Source of the DNA: Symsagittifera roscoffensis
Lineage: Eukaryota; Xenacoelomorpha; Acoela; Convolutidae
Assembly: GCF_963678635.1 (NCBI RefSeq)
Contig: NC_087063.1
Coordinates: 28,780,599-28,844,598 of the forward strand
DNA: 64,000 nucleotides
Direction of reading: 5' to 3'
Of this stretch, positions 10,286-21,866 are shown in pieces; position 1 is the first letter of the stretch, and every line of letters begins with the position of its first letter. A program made the translations under genes and the position numbers. A model generated the notes under the pieces. It ran no database searches, had not been told where the DNA came from, and saw only the letters and a program-made list of their open reading frames with translations.

Positions 10286-10936
10286 TAATAAAATAACAAA
10301 GAACCTGAGAATTGAAAATAAAGCGGTTAATCGATCAAAGCAAAAACAAAGCGTCGGTTAAAATCAAAGAAACGGCAAAAGTTTTGGTGCACAAATTTCG
10401 AAGATAAATGACCTTGCTAATCACTTGGCCTTTAAATGAAACTCAAACTTCAAAACAGCTTAGACTATAATTGAACTTGAAAAGGATTTCCAATAAAACA
10501 AAACCAACTTTGCTAAAAATGGCCTGATTTTCCAGACAATTCAAGTCGGTACAAAATTGAAATTGAGTTTTTGCAAAATTCTAAAGCTTTGAAATCATTT
10601 TCATTACGAATCACTTGCCATTCTATTTGATAAAAAATATCAATTCTCAAATGTGATCAATTTTTTTTCGCTAGGCGCAATACTCAAAGGGCCGTCAGGC
10701 CCCTACCCCCAACCTAGCCTCCCGTAAATAAGAGCAATTGCTCTGGGATCAAATTGCTAGAGACAGCATTTTCGAATGCGAGTCGTAGTATTGCGTTTCG
10801 GCGTTCTCCGGGAGGGTGCAAGGAGACGTCTATAAAAAAGTTGATCAAACAATTTTAAATTTAGGAAAAATTAGGCAAAAACTATAACAAAATTTAATAA
10901 GTTAAATGGGCAAGTGAACGGATATAAGACAATAAG

Positions 10937-12289
10937 TTAGAGTCTGTGTATGAACTTGTTATCTGCTGAATCGCGGTACTTCTTCCAGGATAAGTTGATA
11001 GTGCCGCTGGATGCCTTCAAAATATTGAACTTTTGATTGTAGGAATCCAGTTGAATTTTTTCGAGAAACGTATGTATTGAAGGATGGTTGCCTTGAAACA
11101 AAGCGGTTACACCTAGAAGCCACCCTTCAACTGCATTTGTGGTTCGGGCTAGACCACACACAGCGTTTTGATAATGGTTCCAAAGAGAAATAGGAAAAAG
11201 TGTTTTTCGGCCAATCAAATCCCCTCTAATGTACGTTTTTCCGAAATTAAGCAGTGAGCTCGTCTAATTTTTCGAGATCGTTTTGTGAAATATCCAGTTT
11301 GGTTGCCACACTGCATATTTCCTCAACGACTAGGTCGAACCCGATTTCCACTTTTGACTCCGGAACAAAACTAAGCGCAGGAATCATATTCAGCGCTAAA
11401 ACTAGCTCGCTGTTTGATTCGTACGTCTTTTTAAGGCCCAATTCGGATATTTTTCGCATAAAGCTCTGACAGAGGTGAAAATAGCATCCCTTAATGTCAG
11501 TTTCGTAATGAGAGGTAAAAGCACTCAGAGCCGCAATTTCAAAGTCGATCAAAATTTTTCCGGGGTTACGTCACCGATAAGCGATTTGAGTGCGATTAGG
11601 AATTTGTTATAGGTTGATAAGCGCTTATTGCTAAGCAGAGCGTATACGCAAGGTGGATAAAACCCGCCAATCTGGATGTGTACAGTGTACAGCTGGTAAA
11701 ACTGACTGGGGCAAATTTTGAAAGTACCGTCTACAAGCCAGGTTTTGTTGTACAATTTAAGTGCATTGAGGTTCTCAAGGTCGCCAAAAATTAATATGCG
11801 TTCCGTATCTTGTTTTCCGCTATCAAAAAGACAAAATTGCTTAAAATGATCGGGTATTTCGAAATGGCGGTCATCTGTGGCAATAGTGGGCAGGGATGTT
11901 GTTTGTTTACTTCTGTTTAAAGTTCTCGTTAGCGCTGAACGGGAGGGCAAAGACAGTTGGGTTGCTTTTTCGTCCTGCACCAATTGCAAACTAGCTGCGA
12001 TTATCTGGCTGTTTACTGGATTTAATTGACTCCTAACTGTCTCCTTCATTTGTTGAACTAGTTGCCGAGATTCTGAGCGTCCTGCGTTGAGCTCATGACT
12101 ATGCTCGTTGCTCTGTGAGATTATATCGCTCCCAGAAGTGATTAAAGTTTTCGGGCATTTATACGATCTCCATTTGCTGCAGCGCCAGTGTGTCGTTGTC
12201 TTCGTATCGCGTTTCTTTTGAAATTCATGGCCATCAAGAAAAATCAGAGTTTGGCCTTTTTGTGAGGTTCCCCAAGTAAAAGAATTCAT
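10937..12289 (-). pseudogene. FLYWCH-finger MULE transposase, frameshifted
   Basis: The first 246 residues (from ATG at 12289) begin with a FLYWCH-like zinc-binding module (GHEFQKKRD...HWRCSKWRSYKCP...HSHEL) that would bind the element ends. The start of the MULE transposase domain follows (NKTWLVDGTFKICPSQFYQLYTVH). Around 11550 the frame changes, and the match resumes at once with IDFEIAALSAF...IKGCYFHLCQSFMRKI, the second acidic/His part of the RNase H-like core. A second frame change near 11220-11250 precedes YIRGDLIGRKTLFPISLWNHYQ and RTTNAVEGW, the C-terminal MULE motif. So at least two indels break one gene whose domain order is otherwise complete. High residue conservation suggests recent inactivation. 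An intact relative elsewhere could still move this copy in trans. Confidence 0.85.
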
Positions 12290-12564
12290 TTTTGACTTAT
12301 CAATGAGTTAAAGAGGGAGATAAGGAATGCAGAGTGTATACATTTTCAATTAAGTTGTTCTAATTCAATGCCATATTAACACTAAATTAAACACATGTTG
12401 GCACTATGTTAATCCCAAAAATGAGTCCAGTTTAAATTTAGTTATCTTAAATTTGCATTGTTTTTCAATAGCGCGAACCTAATTGAGGTATCATTACTCT
12501 AGATTTATTTCTGCTTACACTTTGATCATGATTTTTGTTCATAATTCATGGGATCTTTTTAATT

Positions 12565-12667
12565 GGCATGGGATTTTATGGTATGGGCGATTTTTATACA
12601 AGGGATCTTTTGGTATGTTATCTTTTGTCATGGGAGCTTTTGGTATGGTATCTTTTGTCCTGACACC
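12565..12667. repeat. MULE right inverted-repeat region
   Basis: GGGATCTTTTGGTATG, GGGAGCTTTTGGTATG and GGTATCTTTTGTCC repeat in the orientation opposite to the left end, closing with ...TCCTGACACC before the second TTAAAAAC. Confidence 0.75.
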
Positions 12668-12675
12668 TTAAAAAC

Positions 12676-13296
12676 AGTTTGTGACGAAGTATAATTGTTA
12701 TAATTTTTATAAAGTCGTTCTTAGATAATGACGAAAAATTTGAGCCCTATGTGGTCACTTTGAGGTTGACTATTGTTATATTTCACGAAAACAATTTTGG
12801 GTACAATTTTTGAAATTTGGCTCTGGTGAATACTCTCAAAAAAGTACCCAAAAATACCAATTTCTTCCAAAAAATATCCTGCCCGCAGCGCAGACAGTTT
12901 TGCCAAATCAGCTCTGCTTGAAAGTGCTATATGACTAGCCTATAAAAGGGTAATACTTCTTCCTCCTTCAGAAAATAGAAGAAATAGGTAATAAACCATT
13001 TTTTCCTCCATAAAACTGCTTCGCACGCATTGTCTTTTACATTTTCTGTCTTTTCAGCTGACCTCTTAGATTCATTGAAAATCATGCAGTCGTTTGTTAG
13101 ATTTTTTTGAAGACTACTTAACCACCGGATTAGTTGGTCTGGTCTCGCCCCGTTCTGTTGCTTAGTCACTAGAAAACAAAATTGAAACTTGTTGAATTGA
13201 TTATTAATAGAGTGATTAAATAACATTCAGCGAATATGTGCTAAGAAGCAATTGAACATGGTTTTGGGAAGGCAAATATTGTTGAGTAAGTTTCAT
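12676..13296. other. Spacer with one unrecognised small frame
   Basis: A 99-residue minus-strand frame (12927-13226) of fairly mixed composition is present but matches nothing I know. It ends about 70 bp below the stop of the claudin-like gene, so it may only be downstream DNA. Nothing else is seen. Confidence 0.4.
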
Positions 13297-13902
13297 TCAA
13301 ATTTTGGGGGCAAAGGCAAGGAAAGCTGCTGGGCCGATAGAAGTTACAGCTGGAAATAACCCCACCCAGGGTACGATGCAGCTCCATCCAGTCGAATCTT
13401 TCCAGTCGTTGAAGGGAATTCGCATCATCCCCATTTCCCTTTTAAATCCTCTGAGAAAGATTTTCAACTGAGTCTCATTGTCCGTATATGATGCGGTTTG
13501 AAAACTGTTTGCTATCAGGAGGAGCAAAGCGTTTAGACACGACATACCAAAGGCAACAAGACCGAAAGCTTTTGGGGTACACAGCGCAATCATAAAGACA
13601 ATCATGGTGGCAATCGCTACCAGATATTCTAATATGTAGAATACTAAAGCTGCAACTTTGTTTTTTGGTTGTTCGGTTTGTAAGAAGTCGTAGTCTACAC
13701 ATTTATAGGAATCATCGCCTGAAGGCGGAGAAAAGGTGAAGCAAGCGGCATAAACAACACTTTGAGATATTTTGTAAGTATCGCTGTCGGCCACAGTAAA
13801 GATCTGACCTTCAGGGCCCAGAGCAAGAAATGAGAAGATTAAACCAAGTAAAACCAGTCCTGTGCCAGAAACGCAAGCTGCAATTTTAGCCCCTGATGCC
13901 AT
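13297..13902 (-). CDS. Claudin/PMP22-like four-pass membrane protein, paralogue 2
   Basis: An intact single-exon frame of 201 residues starting MASG like its relative at 5319-5909, with A at -3. By eye about half or more of the residues match, including LALGPEGQ, YKIS(Q/H)S(V/I)VYAAC, QPKN, LLIANSFQ and GWSCIVPWVG. Four membrane segments lie near residues 6-28, 84-108, 113-135 and 172-197. The two loop cysteines are spaced 13 apart here rather than 9. Same strand and same exon structure as the two paralogues to the left, so the three form a tandem gene cluster later split by transposon insertions. Claudin-superfamily membrership is inferred from topology and the Cys pair. The biological role is unknown. 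Confidence 0.85.
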   Translation of the reverse strand: MASGAKIAACVSGTGLVLLGLIFSFLALGPEGQIFTVADSDTYKISQSVVYAACFTFSPPSGDDSYKCVDYDFLQTEQPKNKVAALVFYILEYLVAIATMIVFMIALCTPKAFGLVAFGMSCLNALLLLIANSFQTASYTDNETQLKIFLRGFKREMGMMRIPFNDWKDSTGWSCIVPWVGLFPAVTSIGPAAFLAFAPKI

Positions 13903-14368
13903 TCTGAGAAAAAGAACGATATACTAACACTGCTAGCGACTACTGAAATAAAACTACAATAAAAATTAAGTCTTGTTTGGGCATTGTTGGGTATTGTTAC
14001 TTCAAAGGAAGCAATATTTTCCCACGTTAAATGTTTAACATTGGTTTACAAGATAAATATGGGATGGTGATTAGACAAATTAACGTTACAATGGGTCCAT
14101 TTAGGTACTGCGAAACTCTCAATGAAATCTACTTTGTAACCATTTCTAATTTCAGTGAAAATTTTAACTTTTCTATCACCTCAATTTTGGAGAAAAAAAA
14201 TCATGAATAATATCGCAAGCATGTTTTGTAGAACCCTAGTAAGTTTAATTTTGGATTTTGTGGTAACCTCTGAAAAATCTATGTGTATGATTAAAAATCT
14301 ATGTGTATAAATTTTTTGAGTTTTTATGCATATTTTTCATCACCTTTCAATGCCCATATTAATGAAAG
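13903..14368. other. Spacer left of the composite block
   Basis: Should include the promoter of the 13297-13902 gene, but no clear TATA box is visible. A doubled AAAATCTATGTGTAT occurs near 14274 and 14293. No gene. Confidence 0.45.
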
Positions 14369-14508
14369 CAGTTCTAAACTAGTATTTGTAAACCAATTTT
14401 TTTATTGATAAAAGTATCTCTATAAAGTATTACTAGCCAACCAATCATGTTCCATCACTAACATTGACACTTAATTGTATGTGCCGAAACTACTTGTAGT
14501 TTCAGCAC
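14369..14508 (+). repeat. Left terminal direct repeat with palindrome
   Basis: Starts CAGTTCTAAACTAGTAT and aligns with 57500-57684 at roughly 80-85% identity, apart from about 40 bp present only in the right copy. It ends in a near-perfect palindrome, TGCCGAAACTAC-TT-GTAGTTTCAGCA (14482-14507). Homology stops right after the palindrome. Confidence 0.75.
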
Positions 14509-14755
14509 CAGAACAATTTGAATGAATCTTAAACTACAGTTGTTCTCCTTCTGGATCATGTCCAAGAACTAACTCGCAAATACCAGTATACACTAGATCT
14601 ATTGAGACTAGGAGATATAAGAGTAAGATTAAGATTGGTAATAGACTAAGAAGTTGCACGAACCTATCAGGCCGAAAATTAGATAGCGTGACGAACAGAC
14701 GGTGTACCTTATCTGAAGTTACTCTATGAGCACACTATCTCATACAAAACTCATC

Positions 14756-14766
14756 TGGTGCGACCA
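14756..14766 (+). other. Primer-binding-site-like motif
   Basis: TGGTGCGACCA, identical over 11 bases to the primer-binding site of the gypsy-like element (2862-2852, minus strand). It lies about 390 bp inside the left terminal repeat start, which would make a 5' LTR of about 390 bp. The right-end repeat lacks the second half of such an LTR, so this remains suggestive. Confidence 0.4.
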
Positions 14767-15861
14767 AAAGTCTCAAACATGAGCTTAACTAACATAGATT
14801 TAGACAATCAGATTTAGAATCAGAGAAAAATGAAATTGCAAAAGTTTAGACGGAATTGACAATTTAATAGAAATTTCTCCACTTATCAATACATCTACGC
14901 CGATATTTCAAACAACACGGCAAATACCAGGTACTGCACACAGACCAAGATCAAGGCGTGAACAACGGAAAGGAGACGGATCGATCTACTAAATGATCAT
15001 ACAACGAAAACCGGAACAAGTTTTTAGATGTATTGATAAAAAAATAAAATCTTTGTGCAGTAAATTTAAATTTTCAGAACACTTTATGCAGTAAATTTAA
15101 ACTTTCTTTCATTAAAATGAAAAACAATTGAGGAAATTTTCATCAGGAACTTATTTGGTGCTATACCTATTAATTAAACAAAAACGAATGATCAAAAAAA
15201 TACAAATGTCGTTCTTTCCAAAATCTGCCGTAAATAAAAATTTTGATTATGAAGTTTATTGAATAAAAAATAAAAAAATTAGTTACAATGAAAATTTATC
15301 GTTACTTACAAAAATTAAATACAAATAAGCTTTTCTTCATTCCAAGTATATCACCTAAAATTTAACCACATGTATTTAAGAAACTATTCTTATTTGAACT
15401 CTAACTCTTAAATTTTCTTTAACTGAAATTTCTACATACAAATCTGTCAAGCCTTATCCTTGCTTTTCAAAAATTCAATTTTATTTCATAAGCAGGCTTT
15501 CAAGGCTTTCCTTGGATCTTAAGCTTCACTTAAAATAAAATTGTCTAACGACCTCAAACGTCAGTTCACTCTCCAACCCTAATAAAGACCCAGGATTAAT
15601 AGAAAACTTTGAACGACTAACCATTCTAAGTATGATAGACAGTGAAAAACTTCAATTACTCATCGTTCGATTGAGAGTCCTTCCTCTTAGATGACCGAGG
15701 CTAAAATCCTTAACACAATTTAATAAGTTTTAAAATAATATCTTACGATCTACTTGTGTTCTAATTATACAGGAACCTTGCGGCTTGATTTACTATTCTC
15801 CAACCCTTGATCACAAATCAAACCTTTAGGTAAGGTTAAGTAAGTACATCATCTTTTAGAT
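14767..15861. other. Leader-like stretch without genes
   Basis: AT-rich, no supported gene. A short doubled TGCAGTAAATTTAAA(T/C)TTTC occurs near 15057 and 15087. If the block is an LTR element, this is its 5' leader. Confidence 0.4.
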
Positions 15862-16890
15862 CTAGTCAAGAGAAAGTAAAAAATCATTCTCACAAATTGA
15901 TATACTCTCTCCCCAACTTGTCAATCACGACAATCTATGCCCCAATTTAAGATAACCACGCAAAAACCATTAGAACTAACAGTTGAGGAAAATGGAAATT
16001 CTAACTCCGAAAAATGCACCCATCATCCTAAACCTTATGTCAATCTAGGCAGTAAAGAAACAATCATACTACACAATAGTTTTATTAAAAAGGAAAGATA
16101 TGATGTTGTAATCACACCGCACAGACGAACAATAGGATATATCAGATCAAAAAGACAAACACGAAAAAAGACAATAATAGCAAAACAAAAACAGATTATC
16201 AAAAGAAGATTTTCGAAAAGAGGAAACGCAGCTTTAGAAGCAGACAACAAAAACAATGGAGGAACTTCAATACCTGAAAGATACAATAAATAAAAATAAC
16301 TCGATAGAAAATTAAAAATATTTTTCTGAATCAGAAGCTACATCACCATCATCAATGAAAGGAAAACATAGAATTAAAAATTAATACATTAATAAACCAG
16401 TACGACTGTAGAATGGGAATCAACCAATAACAGACATTAAAATTTACACACTAATAGTTTTAAGATACAAAAAATGATCGAATACGACAAAAGTTTCGAC
16501 GATAACTCAATACTTCACTTTATTATCTATCCACAAAATGATCCCGCTCGAGAACAAGTACAATTTTTTCACAACTTAATTATTTTGTAAATTTGTTCAA
16601 AAAAGGAAGTAGTCCATGCAAACAGGAATTTTCTGAAATAAGATTAAAACGACAAATTCTTCATCACTACCTCAAAGGTATATGTAACATTACAAATGAC
16701 ATTGATGAAGAATTCTCAAAATTCTTTACAGAATATATAAAAAATATTCAACATCAAAACTCAAAAAGAGCGAACTCAAAAATTTTAAATGAAGTCTTTT
16801 CTATTATTTATAGTTATAAATCTATATTGGAACTGAAAAAAAAACACAAAATGAATCACCGCCTCAAACATCCCGACACTTAAGTGTAAG
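15862..16890 (+). repeat. Module A, copy 1
   Basis: Begins CTAGTCAAGAGAAAGTAAAAA. It carries three short frames in the shared module order: a1 (15937-16293), Lys/Arg-rich with an RSKRQTRKK stretch; a2 near 16474 (MIEYDKSFDDNS); and a3 (16593-16883; CKQEFSEIRLKRQIL...LKHPDT). None matches a family I know. The 3' end joins module B sequence at 16891. Confidence 0.85.
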
Positions 16891-17694
16891 AAATTTGGGC
16901 TACACCTATACTTCTAGCTGTATATGAGTGTCTCATAATGCGTTCGCTCAGCATGTACAAGAACACACTTTAATCGAAGATTACATGATATCGAACATTC
17001 ATTAAAAAGGGGCGCTAACGTACCAAGAGAGCAACCTCAAGAATCAAAACTGTGAAAACACTATTTATGAATTTATATCATAGCGATTCTTTTTTTAACA
17101 GTTTCTTTCGAAAAAGTTTTTTAAGGTAGCATTTAGGTATTTTTAAGGCAACACTAAGAAATTTTAAGGTAACTCAGATAATGGAAACCTTCCGAGATAT
17201 CTTAACAACACTTATAAAAAAAGTTCGGCTGAGTTACACCTGATCAAAATGCTCAAAGTTCCTATATTTCCTGAATTATAAAAGAGAAACATTTTCTTTA
17301 TGAAGTACAATCTCTTAAAGTCATTTCACTACATCTCATTTTTAGAAAAGTAACCCACCCAGCCTAATATAAAAAAGAACAAAATCACTATCATTAACAG
17401 AAAAAATTACAGATATAATTTAACAAAGTGTGTTGTTAAAAACATGAAAAAATTTTTTATCAAGCCATGACAAGATTTCCTGAGGTAAAATTTCAAATAG
17501 ATTGGAAAGCAAACTAAATGTTTTCAGATTGATTCGAAAAAACTCAGTGTTTAGATATGGTGCAGTAATCACGCTTTTTTTTCTAAATTATGCCAAAAAA
17601 AACATAATAATTTTCGAAATTTGTGCAAAAAAAACTTAATAGAAAACTAAATATAAGGCGAAAAAGTTTTTGTTTTGTCAATTGTATGTGATTT
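16891..17694 (+). repeat. Module B, partial copy between A copies 1 and 2
   Basis: Sequence from AAATTTGGGCTACACC to TTGTCAATTGTATGTG matches the interior of the 1.3-kb B unit. The same B-to-A junction is found again at about 25097. Confidence 0.85.
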
Positions 17695-18552
17695 TAAAAG
17701 GGAAATATGTGATCTTGTAATCACACCGCACATACAAACAATAGGATATAACAGATCGAAAAGACAAACACGAAAAAAGACAATAATGGCAAAACAAAAA
17801 CAGATTATCAAAAGAAGATTTTCGAAAACACGAAACTCAGCTGTAGAATTAGATACCAAAACAGTAGAGGAACTTCAATACCTGAAAAATACAATAAATA
17901 AAAATAACCCGAAAGAAAATTAAAAATATTTTTCTGAATCAGAAGCTACATCACCATCATCAATGAAAGGAAAACATAGAATTAAAAATTAATACATTAA
18001 TAAACCAGTACGACTGTAGAATGGGAATCAACCAATAACAGACATTAAAATTTACACACTAATAGTTTTAAGATACAAAAAATGATCGAATACGACAAAA
18101 GTTTTGACGATAACTCAATACTTCACTTTATTATCTATCCACAAAATGATCCCGCTCGAGAACAAGTACAATTTTTTCACAACTTAATTATATTGTAAAT
18201 TTATTCAAAAAAGGAAGTAGTCCATGCAAACAAGAATTTTCTGAAATAAGATTAAAACGACAAATTCTTCATCACTACCTCAAAGGTATATGTAACATTA
18301 CAAATGACATTGATGTAGAATTCTCAAAATTCTTTACAGAATATATAAAAAATATTCAACATCAAAACTCAAAAAGAGCGAACTCAAAAATCTTAAATGA
18401 AGTTTTTTCTATTATTTATAGTTATAAATCTATATTGGAATTGAAAAAAAAACACAAAATGAATCACCGCCTCAAACATCCCGGCACTTAAGTGTAAGAT
18501 AAGAAAGTTACTTTTTCTCAACAGTTCTAATTGCCATCCGTGAAAACCTAGT
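17695..18552 (+). repeat. Module A, copy 2 (5' truncated)
   Basis: Enters module A in the middle of a1, at TGTGATCTTGTAATCACACCGCAC, then follows the module to its end. It is joined to copy 3 by the normal A-A spacer. Confidence 0.85.
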
Positions 18553-19636
18553 CTAGTCAAGAGAAAGTAAAAAATCATTCTCACGAATTGATATACTCTC
18601 TCCCCAACTTGTCAACCACGACAACCTATGCCCCAATATAAGATAACCACGCAAAAACCATTAGAACTAACAGTTGAGGAAAATGGAAATTCTAACTCCC
18701 GAATATTGCACCCATCATCCTAAGCCTTATGTCAATCTAGGCAGTAAAGAAACAATCATACTACACAATAGTTTAATTAAAAAAGAAAGATATGATGTTG
18801 TAATCACACCGCACAGACAAACAATAGGATATATCAAATCAGAAAGACAAACACGAAAAAAGACAATAATAGCAAAACAAAAACTGATTATCAAAAGAAG
18901 ATTTTCGAAAAGACGAAACGCAGCTTTAGAATTAGATACCAAAACAATAGAGGAACTTCAATACCTGAAAAATACAATAAATAAAAAGAACCCGATAGAA
19001 AATTAAAAATATTTTTCTGAATCAGAAGCTACATCACCATCATCAATGAAAGGAAAACATAGAATTAAAAATTAATACATTAATAAACCAGTACGACTGT
19101 AGAATGGGAATCAACCAATAACAGACATTAAAATTTACACACTAATAGTTTTAAGATACAAAAAATGATCGAATACGACAATTGTTTCGACGATAACTCA
19201 ATACTTCACTTTATTATCTATCCACAAAATGATCCCGCTCGAGAACAAGTACAATTTTTTCACAACTTAATTGTCTTGTAAATTTATTCAAAAAAGTAAG
19301 TAGTCCATGCAAACAGGAATTTTCTGAAATAAGATTAAAACGACAAATTCTTGATCACTACCTCAAAGGTATATGTAACATTACAAATGACATTGATGTA
19401 GAATTCTCAAAATTCTTTACAGAATATATAAAAATTATACAATATCAAAACTCAAAAAGAGCGAATTCAAAAATCTGAAATGAAGTTTTTTCTATCATTT
19501 ATAGTTATAAATCTATATTGGAACTGAAAAAAAAAACACAAAATGAATCACCGCCTCAAACATCCCGACACTTAAGTGTAAGATGAGAAAGTTACTTTTT
19601 CTCCAAAGTTCTAATTACCATCCGTGAAAACCTAGT
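18553..19636 (+). repeat. Module A, copy 3 (full, 1084 bp)
   Basis: A full unit in tandem with copy 4; the period is 1084 bp measured at CTAGTCAAGAG. Its a1 frame (18674-19006, 110 residues) is very close to those of copies 4 and 6. Confidence 0.88.
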
Positions 19637-20718
19637 CTAGTCAAGAGAAAGTAAAAAATCATTCTCACGAATTGATATACTCTCTCCCCAACTTGTCAAC
19701 CACGACAACCTATGCCCCAATATAAGATAACCACGCAAAAACCATTAGAACTAACAGTTGAGGAAAATGGAAATTCTAACTCCCGAATATTGCACCCATC
19801 ATCCTAAACCTTATGTCAATCTAGGCAGTAAAGAAACAATCATACTACACAATAGTTTAATTAAAAAGGAAAGATATGATGTTGTAATCACACCGCACAG
19901 ACAAACAATAGGATATATCAAATCAAAAAGACAAACACGAAAAAAGACAATAATAGCAAAACAAAAACTGATTATCAAAAGAAGATTTTCGAAAAGACGA
20001 AACGCAGCTTTAGAATCAGATACCAAAACAATAGAGGAACTTCAATGTCTGAAAAATACAATAAATTAAAATAACCCGATAGAAAATTAAAAATATTTTT
20101 CTGAATCAGAAGCTACATCACCATCATCAATGAAAGGAAAACATAGAATTAAAAATTAATACATTAATAAACCAGTACGACTGTAGAATGGGAATCAACC
20201 AATAACACACATTAAAATTTACACACTAATAGTTTTAAGATACAAAAAATGATCGAATACGACAAAAGTTTCGACGATAACTCAATACTTCACTTTATTA
20301 TCTATCCACAAAATGATCCCGCTCGAGAACAAGTACAATTTTTTCACAACTTAATTGTATTGTAAATTTGTTCAAAAAAGGAAGTAGTCCATGCAAACAG
20401 GAATTTTCTGAAATAAGATTAAAACGACAAATTCTTGATCACTACCTCAAAGGTATATGTAACATTACAAATGACATTGATGTAGAATTCTCAAAACTCT
20501 TTACAGAATATATAAAAAATATACAACATCAAAACTCAAAAAGAGCGAACTCAAAAATCTTAAATGAAGTTTTTTCTATTATTTATAGTTATAAATCTAT
20601 ATTGGAACTGAAAAAAAAACACAAAATGAATCACCGCCTCAAACATCCCGACACTTAAGTGTACGATAAGAAAGTTACCTTTTCTCAAAAGTTCTAATTA
20701 CAATCCGTAAAAACCTTA
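19637..20718 (+). repeat. Module A, copy 4 (full)
   Basis: A full unit, with a1 at 19758-20069 and a3 at 20368-20658. It is followed directly by module C at CTAGTACTATCATTTCAC. The same A-to-C junction recurs at 27041. Confidence 0.88.
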
Positions 20719-21866
20719 CTAGTACTATCATTTCACAAAACATGACAAATGACTTCTAACGTTAATTAGCATGACTCATAAATGATCATTTTGTCCATAA
20801 CATTGGTTTTCTTGCAATATCAAGAAAAAGTAATCGATCACAAAGTTCAGACGACGAAACTATATTAGCAAAGGAAACAGACTATGTTTGGGACACTGGT
20901 TGGTCTCATTTCTGATTTTTTATTGATATAATCACCGACATCTCAAGTGCAGCAATAACCACTATTTCTGTACATAAAGACTATGTAAGAATAACTACAC
21001 CTACTTTTGATGCCACACCTTTAAATTAACGCATTGTTTACTGATAGAACAGAAAATACTAGTTTGAATTCTTCATTCATTATTACACAATAAATCTTTA
21101 GGGGAACATGATATCCTAGACAACAAGATGTTCAAATCAATCACACCAACACAACGAAGTATTTTTTGTATTCATCCTACACTTAGAACACCACATAATA
21201 AAAATACTACATTTCCTCAGACAACCATACAATCGTTCTCTTGCACCAAAATACTCACAAATGGATTATCAAACATTTAGACCAGTAACGAAACCATGTC
21301 AAACAAATGTGCAAAAAAGAACAAAAAAAATTTCAGACCAAAACTACGATTTTTTTACAAAAAAAATAAAGAAACCTTCTAACATAAATAGTCAAAATCG
21401 ATCACAAGTACAATATTACAATCAACAACTACCACAGCAAAACCCTCACTTCAATGGATCATAGCAAAAACTTCCCATTCTTTCAGCAAAACAAAAATAT
21501 AGCTAATAAACAGCTCACAAAAAGTCAGTCACATTACCCAGAAGATGAAGACTATTTCAATCGAAATCAACAACAATTTAATACTAATCAACGATAGCAT
21601 AACAGGAATATTGGTCATCTAGATGCTATTTATCAACCAGATAGTTTTCAACCTTATACACAAAATGAACAAACACAAAAATCAAGATTAACTTTCACTC
21701 CACAAAAGTTAGTCTTGATTTTCGTGTTTGTTCATTTAACGAAAAACTAAAACACAAAACTATCAACCAAATCAAATGCAAAAAATCAAATCGAATCAAA
21801 TTTTTTTAAAGAGTTCTCAAAGTTTGGACTATTAAGACTGCTAATTTTGATTTCACATGAGAGAAA
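20719..21866 (+). repeat. Module C, copy 1
   Basis: A distinct 1.15-kb module. It holds a decayed hydrophobic segment near 20880-21010 and a Gln/Asn/Lys-rich frame at 21261-21464 (67 residues, MDYQTFRPVTKPCQ...), followed by more Gln/Asn-rich decayed sequence to about 21700. The composition recalls a nucleocapsid-like or linker region, but I cannot assign a family. It runs without a break into module B at GAGAGAAACGTACCAAGAG. Confidence 0.8.

Larger units (their letters stand above)
10173..12667 (-). mobile_element. MULE DNA transposon, complete ends with 8-bp target duplication
   Basis: The left end GGTTACATGACAAAAGAT and the reverse complement of the right end, GGTGTCAGGACAAAAGAT, form imperfect terminal inverted repeats. 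The element is flanked by a perfect 8-bp direct repeat, TTAAAAAC (10165-10172 and 12668-12675), fitting the 8-9 bp duplications of Mutator-like elements. Both ends extend into about 90 bp of degenerate internal repeats of the AAAAGATCCC/AAAAGATACC type (10181-10285 and 12565-12659). Inside, on the minus strand, lies a frameshifted MULE transposase gene. The element is 2495 bp, inserted between the two intact claudin-like genes. Confidence 0.85.

Noticed and set aside
16119-16170. RSKR in a1 as a furin cleavage site of an envelope protein
   Set aside because: It is followed by more basic residues rather than a hydrophobic fusion peptide, and no signal peptide is seen.
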